Positions 13,861-27,400 of a DNA stretch of 64,000 bases are shown here, in pieces. The stretch is from Gavia stellata (Eukaryota; Chordata; Aves; Gaviiformes; Gaviidae): assembly GCF_030936135.1 (NCBI RefSeq), contig NC_082604.1, forward strand, positions 2,301,001 to 2,365,000. The letters run 5' to 3'. Below the pieces are notes generated by a model. The model had not been told where the DNA came from. It was given only the letters and a program-made list of their open reading frames with translations, and made no database searches. A program made the translations under genes and the position numbers. Numbering within the stretch: the first letter of the stretch is position 1; each line of letters begins with the position of its first letter.

Positions 13861-15012
13861 ATGCAGAAACAAAATAATCTCTAGGAGCCAAGGACTGTGT
13901 GCACACAACAGGGTGGTTTCTCTTCAGAAGCAGCTTCACAGGGAAGTGTGTCTACACACAAGACCAAGCATTTGGGAGAGACCCAATGGTTCTTGAGCAA
14001 GGGTAAATGTAGCCAGATGATAGTGGTCCACTTCTTCGTGCTCCCTGATGACCTTGCATTTCCACCACCTAAATGTCACCCCACCAGGCTCCCCTTCTTC
14101 TGAAGGTCCCTTCCTGGACCCCTCACATGCCATGTGTGAGTCTGCCACTGTTGAAACAGTGCTCATTACCTTCTCCCTCCCACAGAGAGCAGCTTTCCAG
14201 CAACATCCCCCTTTACTCTCCAACTGCAAACAGGTTGGCACCAGTGGAAAACTAGGCTAGGAAGGAAGCAGTGAGGGATGTAGCAGAATGGGCAAAAAAG
14301 ACATTACCCAACAAAGTGATTTTCTGTGATAAGGTCAGGTCTCTTAGGTGCTCTTGTCTTACAGTAATACATAGCAACATGTCTGCCTTGCCCTCATTCT
14401 TTGTCCATCTAAACAAGTCCAAATTCATATTTGGATGAGAGGGATAAAGCAATAGCAAATGAAGATATACCTTTGCTTCTATTTATTTTCTCCTTTGGTC
14501 TGCCTGCCAGACTTGGTCCTCCCACGGCAAACTTCAGGTTGACACCGTTCACCCTTCAGCAACTGCTGCCTTTCCTGTGGGCTACCAGCCCAACCTCACC
14601 AAGCAGCAAGGTCCATCCAAGCATCTGCTGCAGTGGTGCACTGCCCTTTGCTATATGCTATCCTCTTTTATACACTATCCTTTGCTTAAATGTTTTGGTT
14701 GAGCAAACATCCCCAGATAGAGGCCTCTCCACTTGGCTCAAAAGCATCATCCCTGCCAGGAAAGGATTAGGCTCCCCACAATTTTTGTCTGTTTTGTCTG
14801 ATTTAAGCATCTCTGTGGTTGGTCTCCTGGAGCACGAGGTCGCTTCTGCAGAAGCTCTTCCCTGGCTGTTTCAGAGGAACCCGCTGGTCCCCATCTGCCC
14901 GCGCCGGCTGCACCTCTGCCTGCAGGGAGAAGGTAAACAGAGAGCGAGGTGTTCACGCCGTGCGTAACAAACGGCTCTTGGTACCGAGCGAGGAAAATTA
15001 TCTCACCGAAAC

Positions 15013-15078
15013 AGATAAAGGGAAAGGGTAGGTTTGTATGGCCCAGACCAGACCTCTCCTGACTCCCGTCCGTGACGT
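15013..15078 (+). promoter_or_regulatory. CLDN18: Proximal promoter motifs of stomach-type CLDN18 (GATA, CRE)
   Basis: AGATAA, a GATA-type site, lies at 15013-15018, and TGACGT, a cAMP-response-element core, lies at 15073-15078, about 110 bases before the start codon. I see no TATA box. A CREB-binding site has been reported in the human stomach-isoform promoter, and GATA factors act in gastric epithelium, so both motifs fit the isoform. The match is by motif only, and the transcription start is not mapped. Confidence 0.35.
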
Positions 15079-15185
15079 AGGCTGTGCCTCCAGCTAAAAG
15101 TCCCTTCTGCCCTGGCTGCCTGCCCCAGAACCGACGTGTGGAGGCTTGTGCGCGTCAAGGGCCTGCCTAGTGAGCGCTCGGCGCT

Positions 15186-15405
15186 ATGTCTGTGACGATA
15201 TGCCAGTCCATGGGCTTTGTGGTGTCCGCTTTAGGAATAGGAGGCATCATTGCGTCAACATGCATGGACCAGTGGAGCACCCAAGACCTGTACAATAACC
15301 CGGTGACGGCGGTGTTCAACTACCAGGGCCTCTGGCGCACATGTGTCCGGGAGAGCTCCGGCTTCACCGAGTGCCGTGGCTACTTCACCATCCTGGGGCT
15401 GCCAG
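15186..15405 (+). CDS. CLDN18: CLDN18 stomach-type first exon
   Basis: This exon encodes 73 residues plus one base of codon 74, beginning [10 protein letters not shown]. It covers TM1 and most of the first extracellular loop. Isoform-diagnostic residues match human claudin-18.2: MDQW at 27-30, YNN at 36-38, FNYQGLW at 44-50, E56 and RGY at 64-66. The start has G at -3. The donor is CCAG|GTAGGG. The exon lies 8.8 kb upstream of the lung-type first exon, and the two have the same length (220 nt) and phase. They are therefore mutually exclusive and imply separate promoters. Confidence 0.95.
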
Positions 15406-18400
15406 GTAGGGCTTGCTGGCGGCCAGGGCAGAGAGGTGGGAGGGCAGAGCCATGGGCATGTTGCGTCCCACCTATGTTGCCAGAAGCCGCGCGTGAGTGG
15501 TGGTGATGGGCGATTTTCTGTGCAGAGTGGGGAATCCAAGTTTTAGCCAAAAGGGACCTGAGGTACTCACCCTGTTTGGAGGATAGATCCCTTGGAGGCA
15601 CCTCAACCCGAACCCGCCCCCCATAGCCAAGCTGAGGTTTGGCAAAACTCATTACAGCTGATTATGCATCAGGTGCCTGAGGTTTTGTCCAGGCAATATA
15701 CCCGGGGCAGCAGCTGCTCTGTGCGGGGATTCGTCCCCCGAGCCGTGGTTGGCTTGGGTATACAGTCCTGCCGCAGCTGCACGGCTGTGCGTGGCTTCCC
15801 ACCAGAAACCACTAATATTCTTGGCATCAGAGAAGATCCTTTTCTAAGAGGATATGTCACAGTTCAGCTCACTGTATTTCAGTATGGGCTAACAACACCA
15901 GGCTGGATTTCTCCCTAATTCTCCTTTGGTTCCAGTTTTTTCTTCCACGGGTATCATTCCTGTCCTGGTTGTGCCCAGAATATCTAGGGGTGCAAACAAT
16001 TAGGTTACAACAGGATTATCTGGATTTCCTTCTTGCCTTAATACAGTGAGAAAAAAGGCACTTAAACTGTTATATCCATCTAGCCTCTGTGCTTTGGCAC
16101 AGCAAGAATGGAGGGAAGAAGCCAATTATATCAGCAAATCATTGCAGAACTTCTGCAAAATGGCATTTCCAAAAGACACGGAAATAAACATTGCGCACAA
16201 AAATTGCTTCTTTCCTAAGTAGTCTATCTCTGCGCAAATCACACCAGTATAACCCAATGCAGCTGTGGCTTCAGAGACCAGTGGGAGGGGTGTTTCATCC
16301 CTTCAGCTGTATTCCTGTGTCACTCATCTCTTTCTTTACTGAGAGAGTGGTGAAGCACTGGAATAAGCTGCCCAGGGAGGTGGTGGAGTCACCATCGCTG
16401 GAGGTATTCAAGGAACGTGTGGACGTGGCACTGCGGGACATGGTTTAGTGGGCATGGTGGGGTTGGGTTGGTGGTTGGACGTGATGATCTTACAGGTCTT
16501 TTCCAACCTTCATGATTCTGTGATTCTGTGATCTCTGGATCCTCGTTCCCAGCTGGCGCTAGCTGTGCTGCAGCATCCCCGTGCAGGTGCCAGGGATGCC
16601 CGTGAGCATCTTCCTCTTGCTGGAGCTGTGGCTTTGAATGGTCTTGTTTGTTCTCACAGAGTCTGGGGTGCAGACATGCATTTTCCTAGAAGTACAAGGG
16701 CCTGATCCCGCCTGGGCATCCAGCTGTGCAGCCCCTAGCAAAAGCTGTGCATTGTAGCAAGTACAAGTGAACGTAGGACGACATCCAACGAGGGATGTCT
16801 GTGCAAAGCTCGTATTCGCACACTGCTGTCACAGTCAGCAATGCCGAGTGGTTTCACCAAGGGAAAATGCGTGCAGTGAGGGGCAGGACAGGTTGGTAAA
16901 ACTTGACTCCAGCAGGCTAATTGCTTATAGGTAGAGATTAAAGTTGCCATCTGAAGAACAAATAGAGGTGTAAAAAGCAAATCCTCCCCACACGCACATA
17001 CACCCATCACACACTGCAGAACTTCCTCAGTTCTTCAGCTCTGAAAGCTTAAAATTACAGAAAATGTAACTCTACAGAAGAAGCAATTAAATTTTTCAAG
17101 TGTTCAGCTCTGGGAACTACTTTAATCTTTGAAGAAACCAGAATACTTGAGATTTGGGGTTTTTTTTTGTTCTTTCACAATACTTCTGTTGGTAACCTCA
17201 GCATTACAGGGAAAAGCTAGAGCATTTTTTTGCAATTCCCAAGCCTCCAGACTGGTGTCTGTAGGGTGGGTATTAATTTCCTAAAATGGAAATACACAGC
17301 AATATTGGGGGGATGGATTTCCTTCATTTAGCAGGTGGGTGCAGGAGATCAGGCTGTCCCTCCTCAGCTACATCCAGCAAGCTCGGCAGCTCCCTCCCCA
17401 TTGCAGACAGAAATGAGCATCCTATGCTAAATGCCAGGGTTTCTAATGAACAGGTCATCTTAGAGTGGAATTACCATCTGTGATTTGCTGGGCTTATTGC
17501 AGTCCCCTGCAAAAACGGGATTAAAAAAAGCCCAAAGAATAAAGCACAACCTTTAAAAATAAAGGGGGGTGAACCCCCTAAAGTTGCCGTCCTCATCCCC
17601 AGTGGTGTTGGAGAGTCGGTGCCTGCCCCGCTGGTGTGTAGGAATATGAATATTTATATGCTCTTGTCCCAGCGACATGATTTCTGTGACCGGTGCTATC
17701 AGCACTGCCCTACAAAGTGAGGTGGATTTTTTTTCCTTTCTTTTTAATGAACAGGGCTTGCTCTTCTGAAGTCACTCCCTTGGTCTCCCCCCCCGCCTTT
17801 TCCCTCCTGTTATATATTGTCTGACACTTCCAGTCTCTGGAGAAGCTGGTGCAAAAACAAGCGTCCCGCTGCTGTGCTTTATAGATTGGCTCTGTCTCCT
17901 GAATTCATCTGCTCCTACGGGCATTTCTTCCCACCCGCCGTCAGCGAAGGGCAGCTGTATCCCAACCAGAGGAGGGGAAAAACGATGTGAAGAATCAAAT
18001 TATTAATTTGTTAAGATATTATTTAAGTGGATCATCCCAACGTTTATTTTAACTGTGCTGCACCTTGATCTCCATTAAACCCACCCCCCCACCCCCCCTG
18101 CCTTGCTAACCACACCGTAGTTAATGGTTTGTCAGCATTTCCATTATAAACCCCTATTTATTATTCTGACAATGGCAATTTATATTGGGAACAATAGTGC
18201 CGGAGTGAATAAAAATAATAGGACTCTAGCAAAGCAACGAGGTGACCTGAGTACACCAATGAAGTTTTGGTTTCCGAGGATTTTTTTTCTCAATCCCTTG
18301 CTCCCATAGCAAAGATTAAACTTGTCTTGCCCATCATCTATCTTCAATTTAGTTGGGAATTTTAATTTCAAATAGATTGAGGAAAAATCAAGATAATAGA

Positions 18401-21400
18401 TGAAAATGAGAAATAACACAGGTAGTTTATGGCTCTCACCCTTGCTTTTCAGCTATAAACAGTCAGTCTCCGGTGAAATAAGTCACTTGAGAACTAAGCC
18501 TGTTTGTTCTGATTTTTCTTTCTCTTATTATTTTTTTGCTGCTTGCTTTAGTGTGCCGGCAGACCTTACTGTGGTTGTCTGGAGGACACGATCTGAATTT
18601 GAACACACAAATAATAGACAAACACCAATAGCTGAGCTCTGGCAAGGCTGGTAGTTTCACCTAGCGCAGAAGTCACAAGGCACTTTCTGCTAAAAGGAGC
18701 ATTTTTCAGTTGCTTACAAGTTTGCTAAACAACAATAACATGGGCAGTAATTTTCCTGTTGTCTGTCTTGGTCTCTTATTTCCAGACCTCTTCAGCTAGA
18801 CCGGTTCAGCCATTTTTGAAAGGACATTTTGTTCTCAAGTCAAAACCCCTTTTGACCCTTTCAGAAAGGCTGAGGCATCTCTCTGCTGTGGAACAAAAGG
18901 CTGGTGACTCAAAAAATAAGAATATTTTTGCTTTTCCAACAGCAAACTTTGAAAGTCTCAGAGCACCCTGGTAAATTTATGCTACCAGTAAAAGGGTATG
19001 TGCTGCTAGAGGGGTCAGAGGAAAAATAGCCCATGGGAATGTAATCATGACTGTCCAGACTTCTGCATAGAACAACTGCTTTCAGTTTTGCTTGTGCAGG
19101 GTAGCAGAGATGGGTAGATGTTCTGAGAAGGCTTTTTTTTTCTTGTACAACCAACACACATTTTGTGGCATAGCCCTAGTAAAACCCTTGCTCTGGGTTT
19201 TGGGGGATTTTGGAGACCCTGGGGCTTTTGGAGGCAGGGCAGCCCCCTGACCAAAGAAACAGCATCTCTGCTCCCTGGAACTGTTTTATGCCCGAAGTCT
19301 GTAAGGATGGGGACTACTAATTGGTGAGTCATGATCCTCCACTGGTGATGGCCATGGCAAAGTCTCTTCCAAGGTTTGCTTGCTCCTTAAAATCCTTTAA
19401 CCCAGTCAGTTCAGCTCAAAATCTTGAAATGTCTGCAGGCAACTGCTGTAATCTGCTTGGAGTCTTTTGAGACCAAGTTTCTTGCACACAAGGGTTTAGG
19501 TGGCCCAGCTGGGCTGGAGATGTGATATAACCTACCGAGGCGGTGTGTGAGGCCACAGTGGGTTTGTCGCAGGAGCTTAAGAAGGTGTGGCGATGGGGAA
19601 AGAGCTAATGTGAGACTCTTAGAGAGGTCTTGGGCACCCCAGTGGCACTCGAGGTGTGGAGAGGTGGCAGAAAGCCCAGTGGGGGCTGTTGGGAAACTAG
19701 ATGGATGCATTACATCCTTGCTACTGTCTCGTGCCTTTACACCACAAAAGGACAAGAGACATGAAAAATAATCCTAAAGGATCTGGGCTGAGGGCCAGAA
19801 GAGGAGCAAGGCAAGGGAAATGGCAAGAGGCTGTGGAGATGTGGGGCTGGGCTACAGCTCATAGACATGTAGGGAAGGATGCAGTTTCATGTACCCCAGC
19901 TCTGCCGAGGGACCTCCAAAGCCCCTTTGGACCACCTGAAGACCAATGCGGTAGAGTGGGTCTGAGCTGGGACGGGGGCCTTCCATCACCCCCTTTCCCC
20001 ATTGAGTTTCGGAAAGGCCAGTCAGCCCTTCTCATGCTACAGACTGGTGGACCAAATGCTCCTGGAGGCTGTGGTCATCACAGCAATGGAGGGACAGAAA
20101 AAGAAGGGTGGGTTTGCTTTGTTTCAGTCTGAACAAGCTGGAATTGACTGGCAGGGTGTGAGCTATATTTGCAAATTTTAAAGTAAACATGAGCTGTAGG
20201 TGATTTTTATGGGAGAGGCGGTGATAACATTCAGGAGTTGCAATGGGCCCGGTGAGCGGTTTTGAGATAATATAGAGTTAATGCCTGGGTAGATAAAGCA
20301 AGTATGAGCTGAAATAAAGGTTGCAGAGGGGAGCGGTTGCAAAGTACCCTTCCTTTACCTAGTTTGGGTAAACTGCTATGGTTGTCCCAATGCTCATAGT
20401 GAGAGCCAGCCCTGTTCCCCGCTCCTTGGTGAGGAAGCCTGGCCTTTGCAAGAGCTGTCTCCCCACCATGTCCCTTCCTTAGACCCGGCTCAGCATCACC
20501 ATGTGGCATGGTGATGCTCTAGCTCTCTGGCCCAAGCATTCAACCACCTTGCTGGAGACTGAGCAACAGGCATGTACTTGGAGAGAGGTCCCCATCCTTC
20601 AACCACTCCAGGCTGTAGACATCTCCCAGGGTGGGGAGATGAGCATCAGGTAGTGGTAAAGATGCTTAGACATGCTCTAGAGCTATCCTATCACCCAACC
20701 ACTTTTCAGGTTGTGCTCTGAGCCAACAGTTCAGATAAAACTCCCAGGTGATCTTCTGTTATTGGGCTGGGTGCTGGGAAAATTGGGTAAAGAGTGCTTT
20801 GCAAAGGGAAACATATTTTTCCCTATCATGAGTGGCTCAGAAACAACCATTTATAATAAGCTTAAAATAAGAACGTTTCAGAAAAGCAGAGAAAATGGGC
20901 TAGGGGAAGGGTTGGGGTGGAAACAAGTTCGTGGTTTTTCTCCAGAACTTTGCTTCAACCAACCGTTCATGGGAGGTTTGAGTTCCCGGTGTTTACAAGT
21001 GTGATGCTAATCAGAGCATGAGAAATGGCAAGCAGCTAATGCTGGGGTGTCTGGATAGCACCTTAGGCAATACGCTTAAGGATAAGCAAATAGAAACCTC
21101 CAAAACACAATAATTCTTCAAAGAGCAGCACCTGGAGTGCTAAGCACGGTTAGGCATATGTTTGACTCTTAGCTAAGGCCTGAAGCACGACCCTCGTTAA
21201 TGAAGTTGCTTGCTCAGCTCCATTTTTGGAGGGAGCATGCATGAGTGAACGTGCAGCCCTGCGCTGGTTAATCCTCTTCAGAGATATGATTCAATTTGGC
21301 CTTCAAAATCAGGGACAGATTGGTTCATCTGGGCTTTCTTGCCTGCCTGGAGACTTTTGATGATGTTTTTCAATTGCTCCACCATTGCTCTGAGGTTTCA

Positions 21401-24400
21401 ATGCCCATGAGTAAGAGGGATGATGAGAAGCAGCATTCCCCCATCAGCAGGAGAAAACCATATCCCCAAGGAAAGGTTAGCGAGGCAGTACTACCTGGGT
21501 GGCAGACTCTGGCACAGGGCACAATTAGGGGCAATCCAGTGGATGGCCCTCTTTCCAATAGATGTGTTGGGGGGAGCAATGGGGCTTGGGGGTGTGAGAT
21601 GGTGGATGGGGAGAGAAGGTCCCTATTGGCTTGAAGAGCTGCTGAGCTGCACACAGCTGAAACCAGCAGAAGGGTTAGAGGAAGGTGTGGTTGGCTCCCC
21701 TCCCAGCAAAGCAAACACGTGGGCATGGTGCACGGGAGGGCCACCTCCACTGGTGTTCATGCAACCACCCAGATGTCCAATTTAGCAGAAGAAACAGTCA
21801 TTTAAAAGGCAGTAGAGAGTTTTGGAAAAAAAATCTGGAACACCAAAATGTTTGCCCTTTGTATTCCTCCCCTCCTTTTTCCTCCCCAGGGGTTATTTTT
21901 ATCTGTAAGCAGTCGATGGGTCCATTTTTCTGTGCAGCCCTGCAATATATTGCATGCTAACACTGCCGGGTGACGCCGCCCTTGGGAACAGGGGTTATGT
22001 CCCAGAGGAATATCTATCCCTGGGACATGGTTTGAAGTGGTCTAGCCTGGAAAAGGAGCGATGCGGTCTCTTACCACTAGATGGCAAGAAGGCAGCAAGT
22101 CCTGGAGCGTGAAGAAGGAGAGAAGCACTGGAGAGTAACTGGGGAACGTTAGGACTTGGGTGCAACCAGCTTTTCTGGATTGGGACACAATTCTGGTGTG
22201 GGGCAGTGAAGGATGGGATGGAGAACTGGCCATATTACTTGTTTTAGCACTTACTGTCCTCCAGACTTCTAGGTCCTCCCCAGCCCTTGTTGTCCTCCCA
22301 GCTTCTACATCCTCTCCAGCCCTGATTTATAACAAAGCATTATCCAAGATGAATGTTAGTCAGCGTGCCCTCTCCCTCACTGAGGATGAGCAGCTCTTAC
22401 CACCATTGGTTCTTGAGGGCTCAATTCTATGGTTTTTGTTCACGCTCTTATTTTTGCTGGCAACTTCCCACCTTTAGATATGTTGGAGGTAGCCCTTCCT
22501 CTGATACAGACTTGCCAAAGTCAGTGGAAATGACTAAATTCAAATAAAATTGCTGGAAGCAAAGACATCTTGTGCCTAACACAGGAGGACTTTGGTGGCT
22601 GTAATTTTTGGCCACTAGACATGTGAATTGTGTTCTGGCTGCTACAACAGAGTCCAGCGCAAAAGCATTTCTCTCCGCTGCCCACCAGCTCGCTGCACAG
22701 CCATAAAAGCAAAAGGGGTGTCCTGGGCTGTTGTTCTCCAGAACAACGAAGCAATAGCCAACATGTAATAATCCCACTGTAACTCATCCATCCACAGAAA
22801 TCAGCCGCTCCTCCCTTCCTGGGGGCTTTCACACAGCTTCACAACCAGGCGATGGTATCGATGGTGCCTGTGGCACAGGGTGGTATCAGGACTGGTTAAA
22901 GCGGGAATTTGTTTCTAGGGCAGGGCTGAAGTAAATCAGTCGGAGCGCGGTGTTAGATGAGAATGGATCAGCATGAAGTCTGGAAGATCCTTGTAACTCA
23001 TTGCACTCCGTTGGCAGAGTGGCACGGTGAATTTATATAGCTCCCCCAAGCCCAGCACTTCTCCACCGTGCAAAGACATAATTACTTCCCTAATTTTTAT
23101 ACCCCCCCCCTCCTTTTTCCAAGACCATCCCCCCAGCCAATATAGACAAGCACCTGTAAAAAGGCACTTTCCAAATGGCCCCTGTGCCCTCCCTCTCCTT
23201 CTTCCCACACGGGTTTCAGAGGGCCACATGACAGGTGATGGGGATGCGGGTGGGAGGAGAACAGGGTTGCAGGAGCTTCGCTCAATCAGTTTGGGGTTCT
23301 TGGCTTGGTGCTCTGGATTGTACCATGGTCAGCATCCAAGGTAACCTCGGTGATGCTTGAAGAGGCTGCAAGGAGCGGCCATGGCCCTGTTTGTTTCCTG
23401 GGTTGAGCCGGTGGCCCTGCATCCTCCCGCAGAGCTCACCGCTGGCATCCCGATCTATCACTGTGCCTCTTGTGCGGACACCTGCATGGGTGGCTGGGTG
23501 TGGAGATGTCCCTATCTTGGCCTGACGGCAAATCTTCTCCCCCTTTGCATAAGCAGAGGGACAGGGAGGAGGTGAGCTGGGCTAGGTCCTGAGTTCACCT
23601 GGGAACGTGGTCCTTCCCTCTGCCCCTCTCAGCACGTTTGCACCATGCCGAGCATGCAGAAGAAGCCCGATGGACAGCAAAGGGTTTCGGTGGGAGGACG
23701 GCGCATGTTCCAAGTGGGTTGCCCAACACTTGACGGAGTGTGGCTGCTTAGCTGGGGAAGGACAAGCACTTCTAAAGGACAAAAGCTCATATCTCTGGCC
23801 CTGCCAGCACAAACCTACCTGGCGAGAGTGAAACTGGACTATCTTGCAAAAACACTTTGAGCAAACATACTGCTCAATGGAAAGCATCTGATAAGAGCTG
23901 CTGCATTTCTGGTGGCTCAGTCAAGAGGACTTCGGTGCTCCCATTAGGTCTGCGGCTTCATCAGAGCTGTCTCACCTCCTCTCTCCGGGGGAGACACCAT
24001 GTCCACGACCATCTGCCAGGTGATGGGGTTCATCGTTTCGTCGCTGGGTGTTGCGGGGTGCATTGTGTCCACTGCCATGGATATGTGGAGCACGCAGGAC
24101 TTGTATGACAACCCGGTCACAGCCGTCTTCCAATATCAGGGACTGTGGAGGAGCTGCGTGCGGCAGAGCTCTGGCTTTACAGAGTGCCGGCCGTATTTCA
24201 CCATTCTTGGGCTGCCAGGTAGGGGCAAAAGATGCGTCAGGTTTAACCCAGGAGCTCTCCTGTAGCTCTGCACAGGTTTAATCCAAAGCAGGAGCAGATA
24301 TCTCAACGCACTTTGCATGGAATAAAATTTCCAGGCTACTCAGTGTACGAGCATAAAAATCTGTGCATATTGTTACCAAAATAATGCCTTTACTCAGTGG

Positions 24401-27400
24401 AGGTTACAACTTGGAGCATGTGTAGGTGATCTCTGGATGAGCATCGCGGGTTCAGCCCCGTTGCTGGCATAAATCAGCACAGCTCCACTGATGTGAGGAG
24501 AGTGAGTATGTTTAAACCCACAGATATTCTGTCTCTTTGAATCGAAACACAAGGAAAACAGATGCGTGTAATTTTGCTTGGTATCAGAATAATGGTTTCT
24601 ACAGAAAACAATTGATTTTTTTTTTTCCAAAGAGAAAACCGGAATTGAAGAAATCTGCTCGTGAGCAACACATGTAGGAAGGGCGAGAAGGGGAAAGTGC
24701 GCTCAGTCACTTCACGTTACCTGGGGAGTTCTAGTGGTTAGAGAATTAGATTGCAGGGGGGTATTACTTTCTCATTTGCTTGCTTACTTTACAAAAAGAG
24801 CTGTTTTTCCCACCCCACTGAATGCGAGGGTATTCCCGTGCTCCTGAGCTAGCGGGACCCATGGGAGGGGAGCGGCTGGCCTGGCTCACCATGCCTTCCT
24901 ATGACCTGTCGTGCCTGTGCCCTGCCAGCTAGCAATAAATACGGCCCTGAGAGTGTTTTTCACTCTTAGTGCACAATTGCAAACAGGTACAAGAAAGCAC
25001 TACTGTACATAGGCCTTTTGCATCTATTGATGCGTGTAGAAGAGAGCATGATGTGGGCTATCTGCCCTGTATCCGCAGGGATGCTAACCTTGCTTCCCTG
25101 CTGTGAGGCAGGAAGGAGTGCTTTGCTGAGACCAGTGTGTCGGCCGCAGTGTTTGCTTTTTGGGAAAAGCCCGCGACTGTCCCGAGGGGTGCGATGGAAT
25201 AAATGTGTTTCTGTGTACCCAGCTTCAGGATGGCTAGGCGACTTCTTTTTCATTTGGAATAGCAAAACTGATATTTGGAGTCACTTCTCCTATGGGACCA
25301 TTTGTTTTAAAGAATAAAAAATATTTTTATTAAGCTATATATACAAATGGTGATCGATACGTATACGTAGCCTTATAATGGTCTGTGTAGGTGATTGTGT
25401 TTTAAAAGAGCAATGAGGCAATGGTTACCATAATTTTGATGCTTTCAGAATCAGATGCTATCAGAATCAAGATTTTACTTTTTATGTTATTTTTAGGTAA
25501 TATAGCAATAAGGAAATGTGCAAAGCAGTCACAGGCATTTTCTGTTGTGTCTTAGAGATATTCTGTCAGTTTTGTTCTCTTTATGTGTCCGTTTAGTTGA
25601 TGAGTACCTTAAAACATAAAGAAGGCATGCCCCTGCTTGAATTTGGTTGACTTAAAAACCTCATTTTTCCCCTAAACTTTCTATATTCCATTAACCATAA
25701 CTAGTCATAAAGTTAGATTTCCACCTTTGTATTTTGTATTAGTGACAGAAATGCAGGTGATGTTAGTTTAGATGACTTTAAGTTGTTTTACTTCACTCAC
25801 CTCTCACTACTCACAGCAACACTGGGGAAGAGGACAACTCTCCAGTTTCACTTATGTCTGAAAAACAGAGTGATGCAAACCGTGGTTTCAGATCACTGAC
25901 ATTTACTTTGGTGAATAAGCTTGCATTTTTATGATTTTCTGTGCACACCATCCCTTCGTATGGAAATCAGGTGTGCAAAATGAGCAGCCATAGGTGTGCA
26001 GGTGTGAAGCAAAGTTGTCCTACCTCATGCAAAATGTGCATGCAAAACGGCAGGTAGTTTCTGTGCTTGACTTTAACTATAGAGCTGTCTGCTACCTAGT
26101 GCTCTTGATACATTATTTTTTTTTCCCTTAGTCCCCTATTTTGTTTGTCTAAGCCCTTCCACTCCTTCTTTCTAGGGGAGGTCATTCACCTTTGGAAAGT
26201 AGCTCTATTCAGGGGACTTTTGATGGATGCCAAAATTCACTTGAAGCTGCAGTGCTCTCTTTCCAAACAGCTCTCACTTTCAGGCCCATGAGCCAAGTGA
26301 AGAGGCCTTCATGCCACAGCAGGCCTGGGAGCACTTTCTCCTCCTTTCTGTCCCTTTGTGGAGATGGTGTGTAAGTCAGCCTCGTGGAGAGAGGAACCGC
26401 TGCTGATGGCTATTTTGCATTTTTTCTGTTGTGCCCTGCTGCGTTCCTCTCTCTCCCCTTTCCAACAGCTGCAGATTGCTCCTTTTCAATGGAGATTCAC
26501 CACACTTGGACTTCAGTGTTCCAGCAGAAGTGCAATGCCCCAGGAGCTGCTTGGCTTGGCCTGCCTGTTGTGTCCTTCCACGGGCACCCAAGGCACTGGG
26601 AACATCTCTCCTGGGAACTCACAATATCCCTGTGAGATCTTAGCTTAGGGTCAGTTCTTGAAGGGATAAGACCACCACAGTGATGGCACCTAGGAACCAT
26701 AAGGTCTGCAGAATATATCCCAGGAATGAAGGACTGTCTTGGGGACAAGGACTTTCCATCACGATCCGTAGCGTCCTATGCTGCCCTGGAGTATCAGCCT
26801 CTCCTGCCTGCCCTGAAACAAAAGCAGTTGCAAAGTAACTTAAGTTACTGTAAAGACAAATGAGTATTGTGATTTTCTTCTCTTTGCAGCTTTCTGCTTT
26901 GCATCAGGTGCTGAGCGAACAACCTTTGAGGGCTGATAAGGCGTATCCGCCAGCTTCTTGTTCTCTGATGAATAATAACTAATGAGCTCGCACCTGGGGG
27001 CTGATGAATGGGAGATTGAAAATCCCAGGCTCGTTAGCACTTGTTATCGGCTGATAAGGGCAAATTGAGTCATAAGAGCAGCAGCCCCAGTGGGACTGCC
27101 AGATGGGAGAAGGTGGTGTATTCCCAGCCTGTGGGATGGCAGACCGCTGGCTTCCTTTTGCGTCATGGTGCCAGTGCGGTTCTGCTCAGGTTTGTGGTAC
27201 CCCACAAGCAAGGAGACCCACATGGGCACCCCAGCACCCACCCTTGCCCTCCTGGGGAGGGTTTATAAACATTTCCCTTCTCCCTCCCTGTACAAGACCA
27301 GCAGGGTCTACTCCCTGCTCTCCTGTACCAGTGCCTTCTGCTCCAGTCAGGCCATATGGAACACTTAGGCACCATGGCCATCTTGGCCAGCCCAGCAAAA

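Larger units (their letters stand above)
1..15185. other. 5' flank of CLDN18, non-coding
   Basis: I find no exon with homology I recognise and credible splice sites in these 15 kb. Open frames up to 158 codons occur, but they lack family resemblance and codon bias. The stretch holds two CR1 3' ends (about 3.2 and 13.5 kb), small tandem repeats such as the 22-base unit near 9.22-9.26 kb, and AT-rich blocks near 4.9-5.06 and 10.1-10.6 kb that resemble regulatory DNA. In mammals the neighbour on this side of CLDN18 is SOX14, a developmental regulator usually surrounded by a large non-coding domain. That would fit the emptiness, but SOX14 itself is not in the window. Confidence 0.6.
15406..23998. 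other. Intron and internal promoter region between the two CLDN18 first exons
   Basis: For the stomach-type transcript this is intron; for the lung-type transcript its 3' part is promoter. It holds a CR1 fragment (16341-16532), an AT-rich candidate regulatory block around 17.64-18.42 kb, and imperfect CT-rich repeats near 22.25-22.32 kb. No other exon is recognisable. Confidence 0.7.
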
